From: Ferruginibacter paludis
GTDB taxonomy: Bacteria; Bacteroidota; Bacteroidia; Chitinophagales; Chitinophagaceae
Assembly: GCF_030409685.1 (NCBI RefSeq)
Contig: NZ_JAUFQJ010000003.1
Coordinates: 248,001-312,000, forward strand
DNA: 64,000 bases
Direction of reading: 5' to 3'
Position 1 is the first letter of the stretch; each line of letters starts with the position of its first letter. The notes below the pieces were generated by a model, which saw only the letters and a list, made by a program, of their open reading frames with translations, ran no database searches and was not told the DNA's origin. Positions 54,255 through 61,971 of this stretch are shown here, piece after piece. A program made the translations under genes and the position numbers.

Positions 54255-54360
54255 GCGGTCGGCACCGAAGGTCAGACTGCAATTGCCGAAAGTAAAAAAC
54301 AGGCGCTGGCAAATTGAAAAGGTCACAGGCGGTTGGCACCGGAGGTCAGACCGCAATAGC
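54255..54360 (+). repeat. pair of REP-like palindromic units in direct orientation
   Basis: Two near-identical units, 54255-54287 and 54329-54360, start 74 bases apart. Both read GCGGT, yGGCACCGrAGGTCAG, ACyGC. Each can fold: outer stem GCGGT/ACyGC (in unit 1 one pair is a G-U wobble) and inner stem ACC/GGT with a 3-base loop. They lie in the gap between the SAM hydrolase and sigma-factor genes. Confidence 0.65.
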
Positions 54361-54506
54361 TGATGACAAAGTGTAGTTGCTATTGAATTGATGGCTTTGC
54401 TCAAAGCTGAAAAAGTACAAGAGAGTGACACAACGATGACGCTATGAAAAACAACTGCCCGTTCCGAAATTCGTCCAAACATTAAAATATTCCATAGCTC
54501 AATTTT

Positions 54507-55088
54507 TTGACTTTTATAACCAACATATCAGCAGATCAGCAGTCAGACAAAGAACTGTTGGCAGCATTTAAAACCCACGATAATATAAAATATTTGAGCA
54601 TTTTGTACCAGCGGTATATGGACCTGGTATTTGGGGTTTGCCTTAAATATTTTAAAGATGCTGAGCGCAGCAAGGATGCAGTGATGGATATTTTTGAGGA
54701 ACTGAATACCAAGCTGAAACTGCACGAAGTAGATAATTTTAAAGGCTGGCTGTATGTACTGGCACGCAATTACTGCCTGATGCAGCTGAGGAGCCCGAGA
54801 AACCTGAAAACAAGCGAGTGGAATGCCGATTTTATGCAATCGGCGGAAGTTACGCATCTGCAAAACGAAGCATTCGAAAAAGAGACCAGTTTTAAACACC
54901 TGGAAGCTTGTATGGAAACATTGCCGGCAGATCAAAAACAAAGCATTGAATTATTTTACCTGCAAAAAAAGTCTTACAATGAAATTTCTGTGATCACAGG
55001 CTTTGAATGGAACAAAGTGAGAAGTTTTATACAAAATGGAAAAAGAAATTTGAAATTGTGTGTGGAAGCAAAACAGGCGGATGATTGA
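54507..55088 (+). CDS. RNA polymerase ECF-type sigma factor
   Basis: 193 residues with a TTG start at 54507; a TAG at 54495 closes the frame above and no ATG lies between. Region 2 is seen in LSILYQRYMDLVFGVCLKYFKDAERSKDAVMDIFEEL (about residues 28-66) and DNFKGWLYVLARNYCLMQLRS. Region 4 is in LEACMETLPADQKQSIELFYLQKKSYNEISVITGFEWNKVRSFIQNGKRNLK (about 130-182). It directs polymerase to an alternative promoter set. The next gene, overlapping by one base, encodes its likely anti-sigma partner. Confidence 0.93.
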   Translation: MTFITNISADQQSDKELLAAFKTHDNIKYLSILYQRYMDLVFGVCLKYFKDAERSKDAVMDIFEELNTKLKLHEVDNFKGWLYVLARNYCLMQLRSPRNLKTSEWNADFMQSAEVTHLQNEAFEKETSFKHLEACMETLPADQKQSIELFYLQKKSYNEISVITGFEWNKVRSFIQNGKRNLKLCVEAKQADD

Positions 55089-56419
55089 TGGCAGACAATA
55101 AAACAAATATCATTTACACAGCAGAAAATATACAACAATATTTTGAGGGCAGGTTATCGCCGGAAGCAATGCACGCCATGGAAAAAGCGGCATTGGACGA
55201 CCCGTTTTTGGCTGACGCCATGGAAGGGTATGAAGCGATGAATGGCAAAGAGTGGCAACAGCAATTGAACGAGGCCAAAGCGCAAATTGCCGCGAAAGAA
55301 AATACCAAAAAAGCAACTCCGGTGATCACTGTTTTTAAATGGTGGCAAGCAGCAGCCGCAGTAATAGTGCTTGCAGGCGGTATAGGGCTGGCGTATTTGT
55401 TTAACCGGCCATCAACTGTCAATAATGAAAATGTTTCCATTGCTGATTTAAAACAAAAGGATAGCAGTGAACAAGTTGCTGTAGCAGAAACTAAAAGTGA
55501 TTCAATTGCTGCAAGAAGCGGCTCACAGCAACAACGGGTAGTGGTTATAAAAGACAATCCGAAACCATTGATAGCGCAGTTAAAAACAAAACAAGTTTCA
55601 GACAGCAATACTGTTGCTATGAATGAAAATGCTGACGAAGCAGAAGAAAAAGTGAAACCGGGGTTGATCAGGGATAACGAGTCAAAAGAAGCGGCTACTG
55701 AAGACAATGCCAGCAATATGCCATCTGTAGCTGCGCCGGCTGCCGCTCCGAAAGCTTTTAAAAAAGAGTCAAATAGTGTTGCAGAGGGATACAACAATAA
55801 ATCGCTCAGTAAAAATAATGCGGTGTTACGCAATTATTTTTCTGCCACTGTAACAGCGCCTGATAATACGCCGCTGCCTTTTGCCAATGTGCTGGTGCTA
55901 GATGAAAACGTGGGCACTTATGCTGACGCCAAAGGCCGATTTAAGCTGGCAGCGGCAGACAGCATTTTAAATATCCGAGTGCGGGCGGCAGGTTTTATGT
56001 CGCAGGTGTATCCAATTAAAAGTAATATCGCCGATAACAGAATTGTGTTGAATGAGCAGCAGGTGGCAGCAAAAGATATTGTGCAGTTTAAAAATAAAAA
56101 GCTGCCTGGTACTATGCCAAAAATAACCATGCAACTGGACACCCTGCTGAATGTAGAACCTGAAGATGGCTGGAGTAATTATGATACCTATCTTTCCAAT
56201 AATGTTATGCCCGATCCCTCCATAACAGTCAAAAATATTCATGGTGAAGTGGAAGTAACTTTTGATGTACACAAAGACGGTACGTTAAGCAATATGAATA
56301 TTTCCAAATCATTGTGCGCTGCCTGTGATGTGGAGGCATTGCGGGTGATTAAAGAAGGCCCGCAATGGAAAGTAAAAAAAGGGAAAAAAGAGAAGGGTAA
56401 AGTAAAGGTGAAATTTTAA
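55088..56419 (+). CDS. anti-sigma-type membrane protein with TonB-like C-terminus
   Basis: 443 residues from ATG 55088 (TGATG overlap with the sigma gene). Cytoplasmic N-terminus NIIYTAENIQQYFEGRLSPEAMHAMEKAALDDPFLADAMEGYE matches the sigma-binding segment common in Bacteroidota. One membrane helix (WWQAAAAVIVLAGGIGLAYLF, about 85-107) follows, then a low-complexity linker rich in Ala, Lys and Glu. Next is a carboxypeptidase-regulatory-like beta domain (FSATVTAPDNTPLPFANVLV, about 250-330) and a TonB C-terminal-like domain (EVEVTFDVHKDGTLSNMNISKSLCAACDVEALRVIKEG, about 385-425). It likely holds the sigma factor until an envelope signal arrives. Confidence 0.85.
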   Translation: MADNKTNIIYTAENIQQYFEGRLSPEAMHAMEKAALDDPFLADAMEGYEAMNGKEWQQQLNEAKAQIAAKENTKKATPVITVFKWWQAAAAVIVLAGGIGLAYLFNRPSTVNNENVSIADLKQKDSSEQVAVAETKSDSIAARSGSQQQRVVVIKDNPKPLIAQLKTKQVSDSNTVAMNENADEAEEKVKPGLIRDNESKEAATEDNASNMPSVAAPAAAPKAFKKESNSVAEGYNNKSLSKNNAVLRNYFSATVTAPDNTPLPFANVLVLDENVGTYADAKGRFKLAAADSILNIRVRAAGFMSQVYPIKSNIADNRIVLNEQQVAAKDIVQFKNKKLPGTMPKITMQLDTLLNVEPEDGWSNYDTYLSNNVMPDPSITVKNIHGEVEVTFDVHKDGTLSNMNISKSLCAACDVEALRVIKEGPQWKVKKGKKEKGKVKVKF

Positions 56420-56501
56420 GCAACAGAATAGTTCGGCATAAATCCCGGCAAGCCCTTTCTGCAATCTTGATATATTTAAGGTTCAAAAAAAATCATTCCA
56501 A

Positions 56502-57347
56502 ATGAAAAAAAATCTTACAGCGTTTGCATGCGCAGGCATTCTTTTTATCAGTGTTGTTTCTGCCCAGGTAAGTTTACCATCTCCCTCTACCACTCAAACT
56601 GTAAAACAAGAATTTGGCATGGGTAGTATTGAATTAGTTTATTCAAGGCCCAATATAAAAAACAGGACTGTGTTTGGCGACCTGGTACCTTATGGTAAAT
56701 TGTGGCGTACCGGTGCCAACGGCGCTACCAGGTTAACTTTCACCACCCCGGTTGAAATAGGTAGTAAAAAGATTGACACGGGGTCTTACGCACTCTACAC
56801 GATTCCCTCAGAAGAAAGTTGGGAAATTATTTTGAATAAAGGCATCAGCAATGGCGGTACAAGCGGCTATAAAGAATCTGAAGACGTAGTTCATTTTACC
56901 GTACCCGCAGTAAAAACAATTGCCAGGACTGAAACCTTTACCATTCAGTTTGCCAATATCAAACCAGAAAGCTGCGACCTGCAACTGGTATGGGAAAAGC
57001 GACTGATTACCATCCCCATTATAACCAACATAAAAGATAAAATAAGGGCACAAATTGATGCCGCCATGCTGACTGATAAAAAACCCTACTGGCAGGCCGC
57101 CCAATTTTATTTTGAGTATGATAAAAATTTAACCAGGGCATTGGAGAATGTTACCAAAGCAACAGAAGAAAATCCCAAAGCCTACTACATGTTTTTATAC
57201 AAGGCGAAAATTGAAAAAGAAATGGGCAAAAATGCCGCCGCAATGGAGACTTCCAAAACTTCGTTAGCGCTAGCGAAAGAAGCAAAAAATGATGATTATG
57301 TGAGAATGAATGAGAAGTTGCAAAAAGAATTGAAAAAAACAAATTAA
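56502..57347 (+). CDS. DUF2911 family secreted protein
   Basis: 281 residues with a signal peptide (MKKNLTAFACAGILFISVVSAQ). DUF2911 signatures: LPSPSTTQTVKQEFGMGSIELVYSRPNIKNRTVFGDLVPYGKLWRTGAN, then GSYALYTIPSEESWEIILNK. A C-terminal tetratricopeptide-like helical part follows (AAQFYFEYDKNLTRALENVTKATEENPKAYYMFLYKAKIEKEMG, about 205-255). Likely periplasmic. The family is abundant in Bacteroidota, but its role is unknown to me. It ends with a strong terminator. Confidence 0.88.
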   Translation: MKKNLTAFACAGILFISVVSAQVSLPSPSTTQTVKQEFGMGSIELVYSRPNIKNRTVFGDLVPYGKLWRTGANGATRLTFTTPVEIGSKKIDTGSYALYTIPSEESWEIILNKGISNGGTSGYKESEDVVHFTVPAVKTIARTETFTIQFANIKPESCDLQLVWEKRLITIPIITNIKDKIRAQIDAAMLTDKKPYWQAAQFYFEYDKNLTRALENVTKATEENPKAYYMFLYKAKIEKEMGKNAAAMETSKTSLALAKEAKNDDYVRMNEKLQKELKKTN

Positions 57348-57404
57348 ACTTTAGTACTACGGGTGAAGATATTGCAGCAGTAAATTTATTACGTCAAGGA
57401 AATG

Positions 57405-57436
57405 GACTGTCATTTAAAAGTGACAGTCTTTTTTTA
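57405..57436 (+). terminator. rho-independent terminator after DUF2911 gene
   Basis: GACTGTCA (57405-57412) pairs with TGACAGTC (57421-57428), 8-base A-rich loop, then eight T. It lies 58 bases past the DUF2911 stop. Confidence 0.88.
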
Positions 57437-57437
57437 C

Positions 57438-57469
57438 TTAACCCCGTCAGCGGTTAAAAACCCTGACGG
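57438..57469. repeat. overlapping alternative hairpins
   Basis: TTAACC (57438-57443)/GGTTAA (57452-57457) and CCGTCAG (57444-57450)/CTGACGG (57463-57469) overlap, so only one can form at a time. It lies between the two convergent terminators. The CCGTCAGGG type sequence resembles dispersed palindromes of the phylum. Confidence 0.4.
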
Positions 57470-57532
57470 CGTTTTAGCATGAACGAACGCGTATTTTTAG
57501 AATAAAAACCCTAATCAGGCGCCGACGATTTG

Positions 57533-57552
57533 AAAACCACCCCCGGGGTTTT
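57533..57552 (-). terminator. possible terminator of the symporter gene
   Basis: AAAACC (57533-57538) can pair with GGTTTT (57547-57552) around a C/G-rich loop; on the minus strand this is 17 bases past the symporter stop. The T run is short, so termination is uncertain. Confidence 0.4.
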
Positions 57553-57568
57553 TGATGGGATGCCACAC

Positions 57569-59209
57569 CTAAGAAAGATTCTTTACTTTTTTATTAGCGG
57601 GAAGTATTGGCTGCAGCACAACGCTTAAAATAATTACCAGCAAAGCACCCACCACATTCAGCCACAGAAACGAAACAATATTGAGGTTGTAAACTAAAAT
57701 AATCAACGCTTCTGAAATGACTGCTGCTATAAAAACAGCGTTTCCACCCACCCACTTCATCCAGAACGCCACCAGGAAAATACCCAGAATTACGCCGTAA
57801 AAAAGAGACCCCAAAATATTCACCGCTTCAATTAAACTGTTACCGAGATTGTATGCAAACATAGCCACGATAATGCTGAACACACCCCAGCCAAATGTGT
57901 ACCAGCGGGAAATGTTGTAGTCTTTGGCTTCAGTACAATCTTTATTGATAAACTTTTTATGAAAATCAACTACCGTGCAGGAGGCCAGCGAATTGAGCGC
58001 CGCCGCAATGCTTCCCCAGGCGGATAAAAAAATAACGGCGATTAATAAGCCTACCAAACCTTTGGGCAAATTATCTACTACAAACCGAAGAAAAATATAG
58101 TTGGTATCATTGGCGTCATCACCGGGCAATGCCTTTTTTAAAACAGTTTTGTACTGAGCTCTCAAGTCATTTAACGCTGTCCTGTTTTGCCCGGCTATTG
58201 CAGCGGAATATTGTTGTTCCAATTGCACCAGTGTGTCTTTGTAATTTGTTTTTTTTGCTGCAATAATTTTTGCATCATCAAAATAAACCGGTGCCTTGTG
58301 GTATTGGTAAAATGAAAACACCAACACACCTAATAACAAAATTAAAAACTGCATGGGTACTTTTACCATGCCGTTCATCAGTAAACCAACTTTGCTTTCT
58401 TTATCTGACTTGGCTGTTAAGTATCGCCCCACCTGGCTTTGATCGGTACCGAAATAACTGAGTGCTAAAAAAAATCCGCCGATTACCCCGCTCCAGATAT
58501 TGTATTTATCCTTCCAGTCAAAATGATTATTGGTAACTCCCATGGTAATGATATTCATTTTTCCCTGGCCGCCTGCAAGTTTCAATGCATCACCAAAACC
58601 AATATTAGCCGGCATTAATTTTACCACAAGGTAACCCGCTACAAACATGCCACCTATAATAATGATAAGTTGTAACTGCTGTGTATAAGCCACTGCTTTA
58701 GCGCCGCCGCTCATGGTATAAATAATCAGCAGGCCGCCCATCACCAGGTTGGTATAATAAATGTTCCAGCCTAATAAGGAACTTAAAATAATGGAGGGCG
58801 CATAAATGCTGATGCCTGTTGATAAGCCCCTGGATAATAAAAATAAAGCGGAGGTAAGTGTACGTGTTTTTACATCAAACCTGTTTTCCAAAAACTCATA
58901 CGCCGTATATACTTTCAATCTTCTGAAAACAGGAACAAAAAATATGCAGATTACGATCATGGCCAGCGGCAGGCCAAAATAATATTGAACAAACCGCATC
59001 CCATCTGTATAAGCCTGGCCGGGTGCACTGATAAAAGTTACAGCGCTTGCCTGCGTACCCATAATGCTCAGCAGCACCAAATACCAGGGCATGCTGCGGT
59101 TGCTTAAAAAGTAGCCATCTAAATTTCTGGTTGTACGGCTTTTGTACATACCATAAATGATAATCCCTGTAAGTGTAGCGATTAATATAATCCAGTCAAG
59201 ATTACTCAT
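57569..59209 (-). CDS. sodium:solute symporter (SSS family)
   Basis: 546 residues with about 13 membrane helices. SSS signatures: DGYFLSNRSMPWYLVLLSIMGTQASAVTFISAPGQAYTDGMRFVQYYFGLPLAM (first helices, Na+ site), GLSTGISIYAPSIILSSLLGW, and YFGTDQSQVGRYLTAKS near residue 256. A long loop of about 80 residues near 305-390 (AAIAGQNRTALNDLRAQYKTVLK) splits the later helices. It carries a sugar, carboxylate, amino acid or similar solute with Na+. Last gene of a minus-strand run with a PIG-L deacetylase and a 34-residue membrane protein, so its solute may be an amide-bearing sugar product (inference). Confidence 0.92.
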   Translation of the reverse strand: MSNLDWIILIATLTGIIIYGMYKSRTTRNLDGYFLSNRSMPWYLVLLSIMGTQASAVTFISAPGQAYTDGMRFVQYYFGLPLAMIVICIFFVPVFRRLKVYTAYEFLENRFDVKTRTLTSALFLLSRGLSTGISIYAPSIILSSLLGWNIYYTNLVMGGLLIIYTMSGGAKAVAYTQQLQLIIIIGGMFVAGYLVVKLMPANIGFGDALKLAGGQGKMNIITMGVTNNHFDWKDKYNIWSGVIGGFFLALSYFGTDQSQVGRYLTAKSDKESKVGLLMNGMVKVPMQFLILLLGVLVFSFYQYHKAPVYFDDAKIIAAKKTNYKDTLVQLEQQYSAAIAGQNRTALNDLRAQYKTVLKKALPGDDANDTNYIFLRFVVDNLPKGLVGLLIAVIFLSAWGSIAAALNSLASCTVVDFHKKFINKDCTEAKDYNISRWYTFGWGVFSIIVAMFAYNLGNSLIEAVNILGSLFYGVILGIFLVAFWMKWVGGNAVFIAAVISEALIILVYNLNIVSFLWLNVVGALLVIILSVVLQPILPANKKVKNLS

Positions 59210-59274
59210 AAGCAGGCATCGTCATTTATTGCAACGGCAAGTTTACTCTTTTTTATGTAGTGTATAAGTTAATC

Positions 59275-59379
59275 TTATTTGAAATAACGGGTAATGCAAT
59301 AGTAGGCTACTACCTGGAACAGCAGAAAGAAAAATACGCCGAGATACCATTTTTTCCAATATGATTTTTCCTTTTCCAT
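59275..59379 (-). CDS. 34-residue single-helix membrane micro-protein
   Basis: ATG at 59379, TAA at 59275-59277. It reads MEKEKSYWKKWYLGVFF, then a hydrophobic span FLLFQVVAYYCIT and RYFK. A basic/aromatic start, one membrane helix of about 19 residues and a basic end predict an inner-membrane micro-protein with the N-terminus inside. It lies 23 bases after the PIG-L gene and 65 before the symporter gene on the same strand, so it is probably in that operon. Small helices next to SSS symporters often act as accessory subunits (known for DUF4212-type partners, which are longer). This one may stabilise the 546-residue symporter (inference). Unrelated to any family I recognise. Confidence 0.65.
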   Translation of the reverse strand: MEKEKSYWKKWYLGVFFFLLFQVVAYYCITRYFK

Positions 59380-59402
59380 GCTATTAGTTTACTTCAACAC
59401 AA

Positions 59403-61889
59403 TTATTTTACAGCCGCTATTAAGTTGGCAAAAAGCCGGTAAGCGCCGGGCACAGCCGCAGGCAGTTCCCGGAAAAAAACAAGGCCGGTATATATAAATC
59501 TCCCCTTTCCATAATTGGCAATAATCAAACTGCCATCCTGGTCATTTTCGTTGGGATCTTTCATACTTAAAATGCGCTGGTAACTGGCATCGATATTTTC
59601 TGCATTGTAGATACTGCGTTCCTGCACCCAGCCTTCAAAATCTTTGGCAGTAATTTTATTTGGATAATTCAATGCCGGATGATCAGGCAATAAAAAATTA
59701 ACCGTGGCTTCTTCATCAGTAACCCGGTTACGGCTAATGGTAAAAGGATAAGGTGACATTTTAGCCTTCACCGGCCCAATTGCATTACTGGTATTGTATT
59801 GCGTGAGCAACACTCCTCCATCATTCACATATTGCATTAACGCGTCGTAACTGTTGCTTAGCCATTCATTGATGTTGTAGGCACGCACGCCCGTTACAAT
59901 GGCATCAAATTGTTTAAGGTTGGCAACGGTTAAATCAGCCTGTTTCAGCATCACTACTTTATAGCCCATTTGTTCCAGCGCCTGCGGTACTTTATCTCCT
60001 GCACCCGGGATATAACCTACCAGGCTGCCTGCAATTTTCAGGTCAATTTTTAACACCGGTACCTGGTCATAAAAATTGTATGCTATTTCGGGTATGTGAT
60101 CGTAATTTATTTTATGTACCGCATAAAACTGGTCCTGGTGAAATGTTTTAGCTGACAGTTTGCCGCCATAAAAATCTTTTGAATTTTTCGCTACCGCATC
60201 ACCGGCAATGGCAACATCTGCAAACTTTCTGTCGCCCTTATTCATGTGAATCACTGAATCGAAAATAGTAACCGCCTTGCTGTTGTTATTGTATTTAAAT
60301 TGGGCCGCATCGTTTACAGCGGTATTGGCCTGGATGGTAAAATGGATGGTCTTTTTTACATTCACATCCTCATTTTTAAAAATCAGCATCGAAGGTGAAC
60401 TGGTAATGTTTACCGGGTAAATCAATTGTACCGGCTGATAAATTTCTCCCTTCACCGGGTCGGTATATTTATAACGTACCGGTTTTTTGAACTTGAAATT
60501 TACCCCGTCGATGGTTGCACCAAATAAAATACTCAACGGTTCATTTTCTGCCTTTCCAATCAGTTGCTGGTCGGTTACATTAAAGCCACCCTTCTCCATT
60601 TTATTTTCCAGCCAATAAGGTTGTGATACTTTTTGGTCAGGCCGGATGTAAACACTCAATCCAAAACTGGCATTGACATCTTTTTTCAACGCGTCAAAGC
60701 CGTGATAAATATCGTACATGTTTACGTCGGCATTGGTTAATGCTACACCCAGGCGGTTGTTAAACGTGGCGGTAATTTTTAAGCTGTCGCCTTGTACCGC
60801 ATACTGGCTGCCAGCTGTGGCTTCCATAAACAAGCCGCTGCAATACTCCAGCAGTTTTTTGATGTCGTTTTGTTTTTGTTCCTTCCAGTAATCATCCTTG
60901 ATGGCATCTATTTTTTTATATAGTCGTACCAATTGGCTCACGCTGTTTTCAGGATGTTCAGGTGAATAATTTTTATAGATGGAATCGATGGTTGACTGAA
61001 TAACGTTGGCTGCGCCTGTTCTTTTCCAACCCAGGTCAACACCATCCAGCAAATCACTTACGGGCTTGTCGCCTTTGATGGTTGAAAAATACTCAATGGC
61101 TTCACCTCTTTGTGCCGGTACACCAAAGCCCTGGCTTTTATGCTGACTGCGGCCTAACGCAGCCAGTTCGCCATAACTTTTACCCAGCAAAGGATTGTAC
61201 ATACCTGCATCCAGTTTAAATTGCTCCTCGCTGGTAGTGTTGGTATTGCCAAAATTAAAGGTGTTCCATAACATGCGTTTCGCCTGCCACACAGTAACGC
61301 CTTCTTTTAACTGCTCAGGAAATTTTGTTGGATCTGCTGCTGCATCAAAAGCTTCCCGGGCGAGTATACCCGAAGCGGCATGGTGCCCGTGCCCTGCCCT
61401 GCTGTCTTCCGGAAAGCGGGCGATGATTACATCCGGCCTGAACTTGCGCACCACCCACACCACATCGCTTAAAATTTTATCATGGCCCCATGTCTTCAAC
61501 GCCTCTTCCGGAGTTTTGCAAAAGCCAAAATCGTAAGCCCTGCTAAAAAATTGTTCAGCACCGTCAATGCGCCTGGCCGCCAGCAATTCCTGTGTGCGGA
61601 TCAACCCCAAATCTATTCCCTGTTCATCACCAATTAAATTCTGACCTCCATCTCCTCTTGTTAAACTGAGGTAGCCGGTACGCACCAGTTTTTCATTCGC
61701 CAGGTAAGCCAGCAGTCGTGTATTTTCATCATCGGGGTGTGCAGCGATATACAAAACAGAACCCAGTACATTCAGCTTTTTTACCTGCTGCAATATTTCT
61801 GAGGAAGTATAAGTTTTCGGCGTTTGCGCAATAGCGTCCGATTGCATGCAAATCACGGCAATCAGCAGCGTTGTTATTTTTTTTATCAT
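59403..61889 (-). CDS. secreted PIG-L family deacetylase with C-terminal domains
   Basis: 828 residues with a signal peptide (MIKKITTLLIAVICMQSDAIAQ). The PIG-L zinc motif AHPDDE is at residues 50-55 and the HGHH ligand pair in AGHGHHAASG near 165. About residues 360-620 are beta-rich (NPD-like interdomain, FNNRLGVALTNADVNMYD), and the last 200 residues look like a class I amidotransferase-like or ThuA-like fold (IVTGVRAYNINEWLSNSYDALMQYVNDGGVLL). It would deacetylate an N-acetyl sugar or similar amide in the periplasm. It starts 82 bases after the M14 peptidase stop and precedes the micro-protein and symporter genes. Confidence 0.9.
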   Translation of the reverse strand: MIKKITTLLIAVICMQSDAIAQTPKTYTSSEILQQVKKLNVLGSVLYIAAHPDDENTRLLAYLANEKLVRTGYLSLTRGDGGQNLIGDEQGIDLGLIRTQELLAARRIDGAEQFFSRAYDFGFCKTPEEALKTWGHDKILSDVVWVVRKFRPDVIIARFPEDSRAGHGHHAASGILAREAFDAAADPTKFPEQLKEGVTVWQAKRMLWNTFNFGNTNTTSEEQFKLDAGMYNPLLGKSYGELAALGRSQHKSQGFGVPAQRGEAIEYFSTIKGDKPVSDLLDGVDLGWKRTGAANVIQSTIDSIYKNYSPEHPENSVSQLVRLYKKIDAIKDDYWKEQKQNDIKKLLEYCSGLFMEATAGSQYAVQGDSLKITATFNNRLGVALTNADVNMYDIYHGFDALKKDVNASFGLSVYIRPDQKVSQPYWLENKMEKGGFNVTDQQLIGKAENEPLSILFGATIDGVNFKFKKPVRYKYTDPVKGEIYQPVQLIYPVNITSSPSMLIFKNEDVNVKKTIHFTIQANTAVNDAAQFKYNNNSKAVTIFDSVIHMNKGDRKFADVAIAGDAVAKNSKDFYGGKLSAKTFHQDQFYAVHKINYDHIPEIAYNFYDQVPVLKIDLKIAGSLVGYIPGAGDKVPQALEQMGYKVVMLKQADLTVANLKQFDAIVTGVRAYNINEWLSNSYDALMQYVNDGGVLLTQYNTSNAIGPVKAKMSPYPFTISRNRVTDEEATVNFLLPDHPALNYPNKITAKDFEGWVQERSIYNAENIDASYQRILSMKDPNENDQDGSLIIANYGKGRFIYTGLVFFRELPAAVPGAYRLFANLIAAVK

Positions 61890-61971
61890 CCAGAAAAAAT
61901 TTAAAAGTCAAAAATTAAAAAATAGAACATCCAAATATCAGACATTGAAAATCAGGCATCAGACATGATTT

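Noticed and set aside
55114..55833. A 239-codon open frame on the minus strand, Ser/Ala/Phe-rich
   Set aside because: Antisense shadow of the anti-sigma gene's Ala/Lys/Glu-rich linker; the composition follows from the complementary codons.
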